NCBI GenBank assembly: GCA_024635855.1
Contig: JAGXHZ010000046.1
Location: 1-64,000, forward strand
Direction: 5' to 3'
From: Sulfuricurvum sp.
GTDB taxonomy: Bacteria; Campylobacterota; Campylobacteria; Campylobacterales; Sulfurimonadaceae
DNA length: 64,000 nucleotides
Part shown: in pieces, positions 37,168 through 47,249 of the stretch
Layout: each line of letters starts with the position of its first letter
Position numbering within the stretch: the first letter of the stretch is position 1
Position numbers and translations under genes: made by a program
The notes under the pieces: model-generated
What the model was told of the DNA's origin: nothing
Seen by the model: the letters and a program-made list of their open reading frames with translations, nothing else
Databases searched by the model: none

Positions 37168-38099
37168 AATCATCCCATTCAAGAGGGATGGGACATTTAT
37201 TCCGAATGCTAAACTTTGTGAAATATTTAACAACTCGGAATGAAACATTTATTCTCTTGATCAATGATAATGAAAACTCTACAAATATTTTAAAATCAAA
37301 AGAGATCCCCTTTGAAATAGTTGATTTGAATGATTTGACAAGTAATTGGGAAACATCGATAATCAAAAAATATAACATACGCTATTGGCTTAATGACCGC
37401 TTGGATACTTGTGAGCAGCATGCCAAAAATATTACTAAAAATGATACTAAATTAATTACGTTCGATGACTTTGGAAGTGGTGCGGAATGGTCTCATATCA
37501 ATATTTGCGGACTTTTTTTTAACCACGAAGAATTGAAAGGTCAGCGTGTACTAAAAGGTATCAATTATCTGATTCTAAATCATGAGATTGACCTCTTTAA
37601 GAGAGAACGAACCGTCTTGGAAAAAATCATTGTAACCCTTGGGGGAAGTGATACCTATGGTGTAACCGTTAAAGTCCTCAATTTATTGAAACACCATAAT
37701 ATTAGGGCAACTATTCATCTTGGCCCATCTTTTGCGCATGAAAAAGAACTGGTTGAAGCACTGAATGAAAACTACCCGATTATTCGTCAAGTTCCATCCT
37801 TAATATCTGAGTTTAACAAATATGATTTGGCTATTACGGGGGGTGGAATAACACCGTTTGAGGCTAATGCGTTAGGTCTACCATGTCTCATCATAGCCAA
37901 TGAACTTTTTGAGATACCAAATGGGAAATTTTTGGAAGAAATCGGTTCATCAAAATTCCTAGGCTATTATAAAAATATTGATGAAACATTTTTTGAAAAT
38001 TTGTGTGCACTTGATCTTGGATTCATGAGTAAAAAGGGGATGGAGCACATAAATCCTAATGGAGTAAACTTGATTTATGAGGAAATCAAAAAACTATGA
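37149..38099 (+). CDS. PseG-like nucleotide-sugar hydrolase
   Basis: A 316-residue GT-B fold protein resembling PseG, which removes UDP from the sugar before NeuB-family condensation. The catalytic histidine would be H16 (SRGMGHLFRM), with the second lobe showing VTLGGSDTYG and AITGGGITPFEANALGLPC. It overlaps spsF by 19 bases and ends in an ATGA overlap with the WbqC gene. A PseG-type hydrolase in a LegB-containing set, where LegG (NeuC-type) is usual, is unexpected. Confidence 0.75.
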   Translation: MFAVCLESSHSRGMGHLFRMLNFVKYLTTRNETFILLINDNENSTNILKSKEIPFEIVDLNDLTSNWETSIIKKYNIRYWLNDRLDTCEQHAKNITKNDTKLITFDDFGSGAEWSHINICGLFFNHEELKGQRVLKGINYLILNHEIDLFKRERTVLEKIIVTLGGSDTYGVTVKVLNLLKHHNIRATIHLGPSFAHEKELVEALNENYPIIRQVPSLISEFNKYDLAITGGGITPFEANALGLPCLIIANELFEIPNGKFLEEIGSSKFLGYYKNIDETFFENLCALDLGFMSKKGMEHINPNGVNLIYEEIKKL

Positions 38100-38794
38100 A
38101 AAAAACAGTTGTCATCCACCAGCCGGATTTTTTATCGTATCTCGGTTTTTTTCATCGCCTCTTACATGCTGACTTATATGTAGTACTCGATAACGTTCAA
38201 TATGTTACCGGAACTAGCCAAAGCTGGATGAATAGAGACAAAATTAAAACACAAAATGGAGAAAAATGGCTTACGGTGAGTGTCAATAAAGCGCCAAGAG
38301 ATACCAATATTAACCAAATCACCCTCAATAATAGCCTTAATTGGCGCAATCAAAATTTGGAATTGATCGCACAAAATTATAAGAAAACACCTTTTTTTGA
38401 AGAAATTTTTCCCTATTTAGAGATGCTTTATGCAAATCAGGCAGAAAAACTGGTAGATTTCAACATGGCGTCCATTCTTATGCTAATGGAACTATTCGAT
38501 ATAACAATTGAGATTGAATACGCCAGTCATCTCATAACAACAAAAACAAAAAGTGCGAGGCTAGTCGAAATATTATCTCAAGTTAACGCCACCCACTATT
38601 TATCGGGAATCGGCGCACGCAATTACCATGAAGACGAACCGTTTGATGCGGTAAATATTAAAGTGCTTTGGCAAGAGTTTAAACATCCTGTTTATCCCCA
38701 GCTTCACGGCGACTTTATCCCCTATCTCAGTAGTATCGATCTACTTTTAAATTGTGGTATAGAAAAATCTAGAGATATTTTAAGGAGGTGCTAA
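38096..38794 (+). CDS. WbqC-family protein
   Basis: A 232-residue member of the WbqC family, recognised by VVIHQPDFLSYLGFFHR at the N-terminus, VVLDNVQYVTG and WMNRDKIKT with WLTVSVNKAP. The family is common in O-antigen and capsule loci. Its chemistry is not settled; some members have been linked to attaching amino acids or acyl groups to amino sugars. It follows the PseG gene with an ATGA overlap. Confidence 0.8.
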   Translation: MKKTVVIHQPDFLSYLGFFHRLLHADLYVVLDNVQYVTGTSQSWMNRDKIKTQNGEKWLTVSVNKAPRDTNINQITLNNSLNWRNQNLELIAQNYKKTPFFEEIFPYLEMLYANQAEKLVDFNMASILMLMELFDITIEIEYASHLITTKTKSARLVEILSQVNATHYLSGIGARNYHEDEPFDAVNIKVLWQEFKHPVYPQLHGDFIPYLSSIDLLLNCGIEKSRDILRRC

Positions 38795-39427
38795 ATGAAT
38801 GTACTGGCTATTGGAGCCCATTTTGATGATATTGAGCTCGGTTGCGGTGGAACACTGGCTAAGCATGTAGCTAATGGAGACAACGTTTATGCCTATGTAG
38901 CTACATTATCAGGCTTTACCAATCATAACAATGTAGAAATACGCTCAAATGCTGTCGCAACCATAGAAGGTCAAAATGCTATGAGTATTTTGGGGGTAGA
39001 TCTTATCAAGGGAAATTTTAAAACCCTAGAAATCGAGTTTACCGATGATCTGAATCTAGAAATTATAAAAATAGTTGAAGAGAAACATATTGATCTAGTT
39101 TATACCCACTGGATTGGAGATATTCATCACGACCATCAGGCTGTTTCACGCGCATCACTCCACAGTTGTCGACATGTCCCTCGATTGCTAATGTATCGAA
39201 GTAATTGGTACCATTCCAATCTTGATTTTAAAGGGAATTTTTACATAAATATTTCTGATTTCTGGGAAACTAAAAAATTTGCAATCGAAGCACACGCATC
39301 AGAAATGGAACGAACAGGGAAAAAATGGATTGAATTCTTTCATAATGAAGCTAAAAATGCTGGGCAAAAAATTGGGGTTGACAAAGCAGAGGTTTTTGAA
39401 GTGGTAAAGTGGCTCGATATAGTTTGA
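38795..39427 (+). CDS. PIG-L family deacetylase
   Basis: A 210-residue zinc-dependent N-deacetylase of the PIG-L/LmbE family. The metal motif is AHFDDIELG (8-16), a variant of P-H-P-D-D, with a downstream YTHWIGDIHHDHQAVSRA supplying further histidines. It probably deacetylates an amino sugar so that the WbqC or other acyl-transfer protein can re-acylate it. A full Shine-Dalgarno AAGGAGGTG lies just before the ATG, the strongest in the locus. Confidence 0.82.
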   Translation: MNVLAIGAHFDDIELGCGGTLAKHVANGDNVYAYVATLSGFTNHNNVEIRSNAVATIEGQNAMSILGVDLIKGNFKTLEIEFTDDLNLEIIKIVEEKHIDLVYTHWIGDIHHDHQAVSRASLHSCRHVPRLLMYRSNWYHSNLDFKGNFYINISDFWETKKFAIEAHASEMERTGKKWIEFFHNEAKNAGQKIGVDKAEVFEVVKWLDIV

Positions 39428-39452
39428 AATAGTAACAATTGAAAAGGGATGC

Positions 39453-41207
39453 ATGAAAGATAATATTTGTTTAGTTACGACTTCATTAGAAGAATTTTGG
39501 GATAAAAATAAAAGAATACTCTTTTTAAGTGAAGGCTGTAAAGTAAATTTATCTGATGAACAACTGAAACATCTGGATTTTGAAAATTTTGATTTCCTAT
39601 GGGGTAATACAGATGCTATTAAAGAAGGGATAGAATTTTGCAATCTGTTCTACAAAAAAATGTTGCCTCTTGTGACAAAAGAGTTAAATGAAGTACACGA
39701 AATCAACAACTCAGAACATTACTATCATATAATCCTTGGGAATTGGCTGCAACACTTTATACATGTTCTGTATGATAAATACGCAAATTTGAAAGAGATA
39801 AAAAATAAATATCCAAATATTACTACCGCCACTGTCTGCAACCAAGAATACGTAACTTTGGATTATTCGGATTTTGTTTCAAAATGCTTCAGCTCAGACA
39901 CGTTCAATTTACAACTCTATACAGATGTCATAGAGTTTCTAGAAATAAATCATACCGCAAAAACGATATCAAAACCTCTAAAAACCTTAGAATATTTTGA
40001 AAACAAAGTAAGCTATAAATGGAAGATATTTAATATTTTCAATACCATCACGCATCTCATCAATAGGTTGTTTTATACTAAAAGCGTGCTATTAACAAAT
40101 GTATATTTCAAATACGATCTATTGACCAATATGTTTAAAATATTATTCAGAGGTAAATTTAAATACCTATTTGATGATATGAACTATACGTATAAGATAC
40201 TCGTCAAAATAGATCATTCTGCAAGAGAAACTACCGTTCTAAATTTCGGTCCATCAGAATTTGAACAATTATTTTCCAAACTTTTTTTAAAATATATCCC
40301 ATGGATTTTTTTTGAAGGATATAAAGAATTCAAAAATTATGTGCTAAATCTCCCTATTAAAAAGCCTACCGCTATCTTCAGTGCAAATGGAATACATGGT
40401 AATAACATATTGAAATTTTATTATGCCCAGTACTATAACGATATAAAAATGCTTTATATTATGCATGGGGGATACGGGTTCGACTATTACAATACTCCTG
40501 AAGAGTATGAAATATCATGTGCAGATCAATACTACACAATAGGTAAGCCTCAAAGAAATAGTATCAAACATCTTCCATATATGCGGTTCAACGATGATGC
40601 TCTTCAAAGTGGTGAACATATCTTATATGCAATCAGTGAGATGTCAAAATACGTGTATAGACTAGAATTTCACGCCATGTCTGATTCTTATTTGAAATAT
40701 AATTTGAATTGGGCACAAAAACTATTGAAAAACATTGATCAAACGATACCCATTAAACTTAGAATGCAAAATGCTGATAATTCTTTTAATAGTTTAAAAG
40801 CATTAACTATAGAAAATCCTAGATGTTGGGTAGATGATTTTTCAAATAGTTTTGATATAGAGTTAAAAAAATGCAAATTATATATCACGAATAATATTGC
40901 CACAACGTATTTAGAAGCGATGGCTCTTAATAAACCTACAATTGTAATGATTAGTAAAAACGTGTGCTCTTTTAGAGAAGTTGCGCAGCCCTATATGGAT
41001 ATGTTGGAAGATGTAGGGATATTGCATTACTCCACTGAGAGTGCTATAGAACATGTGAATCATGTTTATAAGAATATTGACGAATGGTGGCTTTCCGATA
41101 AGGTTCAAAATGCTAAAGTTGAATTTCTGAATATGTTTATGAAGAATGATGAAGATTGGATTAATAAATGGCTTATTGAGTTGGATAAAAGTTTATCGGC
41201 ATCGTAA
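39453..41207 (+). CDS. LIC12162-family putative transferase (module 2)
   Basis: A 584-residue protein of the LIC12162 family from O-antigen loci. Recognition points are the opening LVTTSLEEFWDKNKRILFL, LGNWLQHFIHVLYDKY near 110, and the GT-B-like C-terminal lobe with MLYIMHGGYGFDYY, and YITNNIATTYLEAMALNKP. The family is assumed to transfer a sugar, probably from a CMP donor, but no member that I know of has been assigned. It follows a full set of nonulosonic acid genes. Confidence 0.72.
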   Translation: MKDNICLVTTSLEEFWDKNKRILFLSEGCKVNLSDEQLKHLDFENFDFLWGNTDAIKEGIEFCNLFYKKMLPLVTKELNEVHEINNSEHYYHIILGNWLQHFIHVLYDKYANLKEIKNKYPNITTATVCNQEYVTLDYSDFVSKCFSSDTFNLQLYTDVIEFLEINHTAKTISKPLKTLEYFENKVSYKWKIFNIFNTITHLINRLFYTKSVLLTNVYFKYDLLTNMFKILFRGKFKYLFDDMNYTYKILVKIDHSARETTVLNFGPSEFEQLFSKLFLKYIPWIFFEGYKEFKNYVLNLPIKKPTAIFSANGIHGNNILKFYYAQYYNDIKMLYIMHGGYGFDYYNTPEEYEISCADQYYTIGKPQRNSIKHLPYMRFNDDALQSGEHILYAISEMSKYVYRLEFHAMSDSYLKYNLNWAQKLLKNIDQTIPIKLRMQNADNSFNSLKALTIENPRCWVDDFSNSFDIELKKCKLYITNNIATTYLEAMALNKPTIVMISKNVCSFREVAQPYMDMLEDVGILHYSTESAIEHVNHVYKNIDEWWLSDKVQNAKVEFLNMFMKNDEDWINKWLIELDKSLSAS

Positions 41208-41225
41208 AATCAAAAAGGATCAAAA

Positions 41226-42143
41226 ATGGAAGAACTATTAAAAGTATATTGGCTTAGACCGGAAACAGCCTTATGGAGATATCTAGATATCAAGGCGATG
41301 GAAAATTTTCAATTTAAAAGCCCCTCTTTAGATATAGGAGGAGGGGATGGGTTACTCTCTTTCATGCGTGCAGGCGGAGAATTTGACCTTTTGTTTGATG
41401 CATTTCAGTCTATGAAAGAGATGAACAACTATTTTGATGGTGAAGATGTATGGAACCATTATGATGATTCTTTAAAACCACTTATAACCAAAGAACCAAA
41501 TTATAGAATAGATTATATTTTAGACCATAAACAAGCTTTGCTGGATAAAGCAAAAACATTAAATTTATATAATAATTTTATACAACACGATGCCAACCAA
41601 AAATTGCCGTTTAAAGATAATGAGTTTAATACAATATATTCCAATATTGTATATTGGTTAGACAAACCCGAAGAAACCTTGAAAGAAATCTATAGAATTT
41701 TAAACAAGGGTGGGGAATGTTGTTTATTCTTACCCAATTCAACCTATCCGGATTTTTCATTTTATAATGAACTCTTTTTAAAAACAGGAGATAAAGATTT
41801 TGAATTCTTGAAATTCTTAGATAGAGGAAATTTATCCGAGATAAAATCTGCCAAAAGTTTTGATGAGTGGAAAAACTTAATTGAAGAATCTGGATTAACC
41901 ATCAAAGAGCACAAAATGCATTTATCAAAAACGGTGATGCAAATTTGGCATATCGGATTAAGACCGATTTTCCCTTTGCTCTTGGAAATGGTTCGATCCA
42001 TTGATAATCAGGACAAATTGAAGAGTATTAAAAAAGAGTGGATTCAAACATTCAATATGATGCTAAAGCCTATCGCGAATATGGATAACAAATTAACTCA
42101 AGATGAAGAACATGCATTTCATATGTTTATTCTAAAAAAGTAG
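41226..42143 (+). CDS. Class I SAM methyltransferase (module 2)
   Basis: A 305-residue methyltransferase-like protein. Motif I is SLDIGGGDGLLSF near 37-49, although a long insertion separates it from YSNIVYWLDKPEETLKEIYRIL and KGGECCLFLPNS. The C-terminal 100 residues are unique. It follows the LIC12162 transferase, the only one of the four methyltransferase/transferase pairs in that order. Confidence 0.65.
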   Translation: MEELLKVYWLRPETALWRYLDIKAMENFQFKSPSLDIGGGDGLLSFMRAGGEFDLLFDAFQSMKEMNNYFDGEDVWNHYDDSLKPLITKEPNYRIDYILDHKQALLDKAKTLNLYNNFIQHDANQKLPFKDNEFNTIYSNIVYWLDKPEETLKEIYRILNKGGECCLFLPNSTYPDFSFYNELFLKTGDKDFEFLKFLDRGNLSEIKSAKSFDEWKNLIEESGLTIKEHKMHLSKTVMQIWHIGLRPIFPLLLEMVRSIDNQDKLKSIKKEWIQTFNMMLKPIANMDNKLTQDEEHAFHMFILKK

Positions 42144-42150
42144 GTTAAGG

Positions 42151-42909
42151 ATGAAAATTATCGGTACTATTGAAGCCAGAATGGGTTCATCAAGACTTCC
42201 TGAAAAGACTTTAATGAAGGTCTATAAAGATTTTTCTCTTTTAGAACTCGTAGTAAGCCGATTTAAATTATGTAAACATATAGATGACGTTGTCGTCTGT
42301 ACTACCGTTGAAAAACAAGATGACAAGATAGCGCTATGGTGTGAAAACAATAATGTATCCTACTACAGAGGCAGTGAAAATGATGTACTAGAAAGAGTTA
42401 CCAATGGTGCTATCAAATTCGGTGCGGATGCAATTGCTCAAATGGGTGCGGACAGTGCCTATTTAGATTCTGATCTTATCGATGAATTAATCACTATCTA
42501 CCAAAACGGCAACTATGATTACGTGTGTAATGATCTTGAATTAACTTATCCACTTGGCATATATGGACACATAGTAAAGGTTGAAAAGTTAGCTCTTTTA
42601 AGCCAAAATACTGATTTGACAATAAAAGACCGAGAAGACGTTGTAAGATATATTTGGGAACATCCGGATCAATATAGTATACAAAACATTACGGCGCCCG
42701 CAGATAAACGGTACCCTTCTTTAAGATTAACAATTGATTACCCGGAAGATCTAGAATTAGCCTTAGCAATATACAATCATTTTAATCGGATAGACTTCAA
42801 AACAACCGATATTATCAATTTATATACTCAAAATCCGGATTTGTTTGAAGGGGTATCGAAATTAATCCAACATTCTGCTCCATTCATAAAAAAAGCTAAT
42901 GCAAAATAA
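42151..42909 (+). CDS. SpsF-type cytidylyltransferase (module 3)
   Basis: A 252-residue SpsF paralogue, with GTIEARMGSSRLPEK (5-19), YYRGSENDVLERVTNGA and QMGADSAYLD (usually G-D-N-P). The altered metal-site segment ADSAYLD may mean a different sugar from the other two copies. No NeuB gene is in its module, so its ulosonic acid, if any, would come from elsewhere. Confidence 0.75.
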   Translation: MKIIGTIEARMGSSRLPEKTLMKVYKDFSLLELVVSRFKLCKHIDDVVVCTTVEKQDDKIALWCENNNVSYYRGSENDVLERVTNGAIKFGADAIAQMGADSAYLDSDLIDELITIYQNGNYDYVCNDLELTYPLGIYGHIVKVEKLALLSQNTDLTIKDREDVVRYIWEHPDQYSIQNITAPADKRYPSLRLTIDYPEDLELALAIYNHFNRIDFKTTDIINLYTQNPDLFEGVSKLIQHSAPFIKKANAK

Positions 42910-43912
42910 ATTGACCGTCTCCATTATCGGTGCTGGAAATATTGCAGGTGGGTTTGATGAAAAAAAAATTTCCGGTAACGAAGGGATATTTTCCCATGCC
43001 GGAGCATACAAACAAAGTGGAAAGTTTGTTTTAAAGAGTATTTTTGATGTCGATCTTCACAGGGCAACCGAGTTCAAAGCTTATTGGGATGTTGCCAATA
43101 TCGCTTTAAATGAAGATGAAATCATAAGAGGAACTCAGGATATTATCAGCATTTGTTCTCCCGATAGATTTCATTTTCAAACACTTAAAAATATTCTTCT
43201 TAATCAATCTTGTAAAACTGTTTTTGTTGAAAAACCCTTGGGGTTAACATTTGATGAAATAGATGAGATTTATCAATTGTCACAAAAAACTGATATCAAT
43301 ATCATTGTAAATTTTCAGCGACATTTTGATAACTCATATCGCTTCATCAACCCATCCAACAATAAAATACTAACGGCCAACTGCTACTATATTAAAGGGC
43401 TCAAACATATCGGAATCACTATGGTAGATACTCTTGCCATGCTCTTCGGGCATCCGACAAACGTTTATGCATATAACCGGATATATAATCAAGAAATAGA
43501 AGATTATACGTATGAGTTCATCCTTTTTTATAATGATTTCAATATTACAATCAAAACTATTGATGAGGGAGAAAGATACAATTATCACCTTTTTGACATT
43601 GATGTACTAACAAAAAATGGCCGCATCCTATTCACAGACAACGGGAATACAATGCTTACTTACGATCTAAGCGATTATGTCTATAGCGGAGTCAAAGTAT
43701 TGACAAAAGAACCGACTGCTAAAGCGACCGATTATCCCGATACCATGCTAAGAAGCATCGAATATATTTTTGATATAACGGGGAAAAATAAGCCTCATAC
43801 CGTCAATACCGTTACTCAATCATATAATAATTATTTACTATTGGATAAAATAATGGAATCATTTAGCAGTCAACAAAAAATTGTTTTACAGGAAACATTA
43901 TGGAAAAAATAA
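42899..43912 (+). CDS. Gfo/Idh/MocA oxidoreductase (module 3)
   Basis: A 337-residue NAD(P)-dependent dehydrogenase. The Rossmann loop VSIIGAGNIAGGF (7-19), ISICSPDRFH and the catalytic-lysine motif VEKPLGLT are seen. It probably oxidises a ring hydroxyl of a sugar nucleotide to a ketone for the DegT aminotransferase that follows. It overlaps both neighbours by 11-13 bases. Confidence 0.8.
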   Translation: MQNKLTVSIIGAGNIAGGFDEKKISGNEGIFSHAGAYKQSGKFVLKSIFDVDLHRATEFKAYWDVANIALNEDEIIRGTQDIISICSPDRFHFQTLKNILLNQSCKTVFVEKPLGLTFDEIDEIYQLSQKTDINIIVNFQRHFDNSYRFINPSNNKILTANCYYIKGLKHIGITMVDTLAMLFGHPTNVYAYNRIYNQEIEDYTYEFILFYNDFNITIKTIDEGERYNYHLFDIDVLTKNGRILFTDNGNTMLTYDLSDYVYSGVKVLTKEPTAKATDYPDTMLRSIEYIFDITGKNKPHTVNTVTQSYNNYLLLDKIMESFSSQQKIVLQETLWKK

Positions 43913-45150
43913 GAACAAAACCCTTTGAACTCTATAACCCAATCGGAGAAGAAGAGGTAAGAGCTGTTGAAGCTGTTGTGAGAAGCGGTATGTTATCCGA
44001 TTTTATCGGTGCCAAATATGATACAAAATTTTTTGGCGGAAAAAATGTACAAAAACTTGAGGCAATGTGGGCAGAGTATCATAAAGTAAAATATGCAGTC
44101 AGTTTTAATAGTGCGACATCCGCACTCATCGCTTCATTGGGGGCACTAAAAATTTTACCGGGTGATGAGGTTTTAGTCATAGGGTACAGTATGTGTATCT
44201 CTGCTACTGCTCCACTATTTTATGATGCGATACCGGTATTTGTAGACTTAGAAGAAGATTACTACTGCATGGACCCTAATAAAATAGAAGAAAAGATTAC
44301 TTCAAGAACAAAAGCAATTTTGCCGGTTGACCTTTTCGGACAGTCATCAGACATGGTGGAAATCAATAAAATAGCCAAAAAATATAATCTTAAAGTCCTC
44401 AACGATGCTTCTCACGTTCCAGGGTCAAAATACCTAGATGGGTATGCCGGAACATACGGAGACATTGGTGTATATAGTCTCAATCAGCATAAAATCATAC
44501 ATTGCGGCGAAGGTGGTATCGCCGTTACCAATGATGACGAGTTAGCTCTAAGGCTACAGCTTATCAGAAACCATGCAGAAGCCGTTATCCCTGGTATGGA
44601 AAAAAAAGTAGATTTGACTAATATGCTTGGCGGAAATTTTCGATTGCCCGAGATGGAAGCAGCCATCGCGATTGAACAACTGAAAAAATTACCTATTCTG
44701 CTTGAGCAAAGAATTGAATTAGCAAATTACCTTAGTGAACATCTATCGAAGCTGGAGTTTATAACTACTCCAAAAGTCAGAGATGTCAGTGAACATGTTT
44801 ATTATTTATACCCTTTGAAGTTTCATGAAGACATTGCCGGTTTAAGCCGTGCAAGATACATTGAAAACATCAATGCATTAGGCATACCCTTGCACAAACT
44901 GGCGGGAGGATACATAAAACCCCTCTATAAAGATCCGATTTTTGCCCAGCAAAACGAGTTTAAAAACGGATACCCATACTCGTTAGTACCTGAAGATGAA
45001 AGACAAAATTATAAAACAGTTTCAAATCCAGTAATAGAAAGATTCCATGAGAAAGAGTTTATTGTGACGGCTTACCATCAACCTCCACACACGAAGGAAG
45101 ATATGGATGACATCATCAAAGCATTTGAGAAAGCTGCAACGATAAAATGA
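43900..45150 (+). CDS. DegT/DnrJ/EryC1/StrS aminotransferase (module 3)
   Basis: A 416-residue PLP-dependent sugar aminotransferase with K198 (YSLNQHKIIHCGEGG) as the Schiff-base lysine, D169 (NDASHVPG) and the phosphate-binding FNSATSALIASL. Together with the preceding Gfo/Idh/MocA enzyme it forms an oxidise-then-aminate pair. It may also serve module 2, which lacks a DegT-type (LegC) enzyme. Ends with an ATGA overlap onto the methyltransferase. Confidence 0.85.
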   Translation: MEKIRTKPFELYNPIGEEEVRAVEAVVRSGMLSDFIGAKYDTKFFGGKNVQKLEAMWAEYHKVKYAVSFNSATSALIASLGALKILPGDEVLVIGYSMCISATAPLFYDAIPVFVDLEEDYYCMDPNKIEEKITSRTKAILPVDLFGQSSDMVEINKIAKKYNLKVLNDASHVPGSKYLDGYAGTYGDIGVYSLNQHKIIHCGEGGIAVTNDDELALRLQLIRNHAEAVIPGMEKKVDLTNMLGGNFRLPEMEAAIAIEQLKKLPILLEQRIELANYLSEHLSKLEFITTPKVRDVSEHVYYLYPLKFHEDIAGLSRARYIENINALGIPLHKLAGGYIKPLYKDPIFAQQNEFKNGYPYSLVPEDERQNYKTVSNPVIERFHEKEFIVTAYHQPPHTKEDMDDIIKAFEKAATIK

Positions 45151-46133
45151 GTTTAAATCATAATGAAATGTACAACCGCGAAGTAAGAGAATGGATAGAA
45201 GCAAATATAAGGCATACACAATTTTTATCCAGCCAAAAATTGCTTAACAGGGATTGCCCGGTCTGCAATTCAACCAAACATACTTTTTTTGCGAATAACG
45301 GTTTCTTGAATTACTCAAAATGCGAAAATTGCAGCTTGGTATTCATGAATCCAACTGTTGATGAAACATCCGTAAAAGAGGGTTTCTCAGGCGGAGATGA
45401 ATTACTTATGAAATACTTCGAAATCATGAAAAAATATAAAAAATTTGATACTGTTTTAGATAGCAAGCCAAACCCTCAAACAGATAACAAGCTCAAAGAT
45501 ATCTATTATTTTAAACAAAATGGCAAATTACTGGATATAGGATGTTCCGTAGGGGACTTTCTGCATAAGTCAAAATATTTTTATGATGTTGAAGGAATTG
45601 AAGTAAATCCCAATACATCAGCCTATGCAAAAAAATATTTTAAAGTTCATACCGACTATTTGAATAATTTGGATCTAAAAAAAGAATATGATATTGTATC
45701 CATGCATCAAATACTTTATGGAGTACCCGATCCCGTATCACTTCTCAAAGATATACATAAGATACTTAAAGATGATGGAATCCTCTATATCAATACCCCT
45801 AACTCAAACTCTTATGCAATGCAACTCTTTCAAGGAAAAACGAATCATCTGTATGGATATACGACGCAGAATGTCTTTAACCTCGAATCTCTAAAAAAAT
45901 CGGCCGAATTGTCCGGCTTTAAAGTAAGTTTTTCCAGAACTGAATGGCTTGATATTTATACAAATGATATTATTGAATTTTATAATGATCCGGAAAAATT
46001 TATTCATAAACGAAATACCCATCTTGAAAATTATACTCAAAGCATAAAATATGAAGATGAAATTCAAAAAAGCATTGATGCCGATTTAAAAGACGGCGGA
46101 AATTATCTGATTGCTATTTTGGAAAAAATATGA
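45147..46133 (+). CDS. Zinc-ribbon class I SAM methyltransferase (module 3)
   Basis: A 328-residue protein with an N-terminal zinc ribbon (C37, C40, C59, C62; CPVC and CENC) and a methyltransferase core with motif I LLDIGCSVGDFL. This layout is typical of sugar C- or N-methyltransferases in deoxysugar pathways, such as those related to TylC3. It follows the DegT enzyme and precedes a GT-B-like transferase, with ATGA overlaps on both sides. Confidence 0.78.
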   Translation: MSLNHNEMYNREVREWIEANIRHTQFLSSQKLLNRDCPVCNSTKHTFFANNGFLNYSKCENCSLVFMNPTVDETSVKEGFSGGDELLMKYFEIMKKYKKFDTVLDSKPNPQTDNKLKDIYYFKQNGKLLDIGCSVGDFLHKSKYFYDVEGIEVNPNTSAYAKKYFKVHTDYLNNLDLKKEYDIVSMHQILYGVPDPVSLLKDIHKILKDDGILYINTPNSNSYAMQLFQGKTNHLYGYTTQNVFNLESLKKSAELSGFKVSFSRTEWLDIYTNDIIEFYNDPEKFIHKRNTHLENYTQSIKYEDEIQKSIDADLKDGGNYLIAILEKI

Positions 46134-47173
46134 AAAAAGTTCTTTTCTTCACCTGTGAACCGGGTGGAGCTGAAGTTCTAATACCCGTCATCGAATTACT
46201 TAGAGACAACCCTTTATTTGCTGTAAATGTAGTCGGATATGGCTATGCTGTTGAAAGATTTACTACAAAAAAAATAAATTATGATCTAATTGATCCTGTA
46301 GAGAAAAATGACGTAACTCTTTTTGAAACGTATTCGCCTGATATCCTCATTACATCAGCGACAAGCCTTCCCGATAAAGACATGTCAGAAAAATACCTAT
46401 GGGAAAATGCAAAGAGAATCGGGATTAAAAGCATTGCTTTTTTAGATCAATGGCAAAATTATGCTATCCGGTTTAGTGGAATCAAGGAAGATCAAAAACT
46501 AATATATCAACCTGATTTTATCAATGCAATCAACCAAATCGCTATAAATGAAATGCTCCCTTTAGGTTTTCATAAAAAATCGCTCTTAGCTTTTGGGCAT
46601 CCATATTTATCATCAATAAAATTCACCCTAGCCAATATAGACAAAAATCGTATATTAGCAAACATGAAGATTGAAGATACAAAAGAGGTATTTCTTTTCA
46701 TATCAGAAGCAATAAAAGAAAACTTTTCTAACTCAAGGGGCTATGATCAATACATTGTTTTAGATTTATTTTTGCAGCACATGATGAATCGAAAAAATAT
46801 CTCTATAGTTATTAAGCTACACCCCAAAGACGACGCCAAAAAATTCAACGATATATTCAAACGATACAGCGAACTTGATTTGAAAATAGTTAAAAACGAA
46901 TATACTTCTCTCGAAATGATATCAATAGCAAATACTATTGTCGGTATGACATCTATTATGTTAATTGAAGCATATATTTTAGGTAAGCATGTCATTTCTT
47001 TTCAGCCAAATTTGTTAATTGATGATCCATTGATTATCTCTAAAAATAATTACATATCCAAAAGTTATACTCATGATTTAAATTTAGAAATGAAACATAC
47101 TCCGAATATTGTCCCTTTTGAATATGAATTTAACCAACAAGGTTTTGTAGACTTTTTAAACCTAATAGAGTAA
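46130..47173 (+). CDS. GT-B-like putative sugar transferase (module 3)
   Basis: A 347-residue protein resembling a GT-B glycosyltransferase or nucleotide-sugar hydrolase: opening VLFFTCEPGGAEVLIPV, SIAFLDQWQNYA, LAFGHPYLSS, then the second lobe with IVIKLHPKDD and IVGMTSIMLIEAYILGKHVISF. The HP-K-D and S-x-x-x-x-E-A pattern is shared with the other large unknown proteins at 30136, 39453 and 53855. No close family is recognised. Ends module 3; a 76-bp gap follows. Confidence 0.55.
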   Translation: MKKVLFFTCEPGGAEVLIPVIELLRDNPLFAVNVVGYGYAVERFTTKKINYDLIDPVEKNDVTLFETYSPDILITSATSLPDKDMSEKYLWENAKRIGIKSIAFLDQWQNYAIRFSGIKEDQKLIYQPDFINAINQIAINEMLPLGFHKKSLLAFGHPYLSSIKFTLANIDKNRILANMKIEDTKEVFLFISEAIKENFSNSRGYDQYIVLDLFLQHMMNRKNISIVIKLHPKDDAKKFNDIFKRYSELDLKIVKNEYTSLEMISIANTIVGMTSIMLIEAYILGKHVISFQPNLLIDDPLIISKNNYISKSYTHDLNLEMKHTPNIVPFEYEFNQQGFVDFLNLIE

Positions 47174-47249
47174 AAATTTATCAAATTGTTATAAGAAATG
47201 AGATATCATCAATATTACGTATACTACATACATTTAACGAGGTAAAATA
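47174..47249 (+). promoter_or_regulatory. AT-rich gap between modules 3 and 4, possible internal promoter
   Basis: One of the few non-coding gaps inside the locus. A TATACT (about 47220-47225) could be a -10 box for module 4, and GAGG at about 47240 is the likely ribosome-binding site of the next gene. No convincing -35 box or terminator is seen. Confidence 0.3.
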
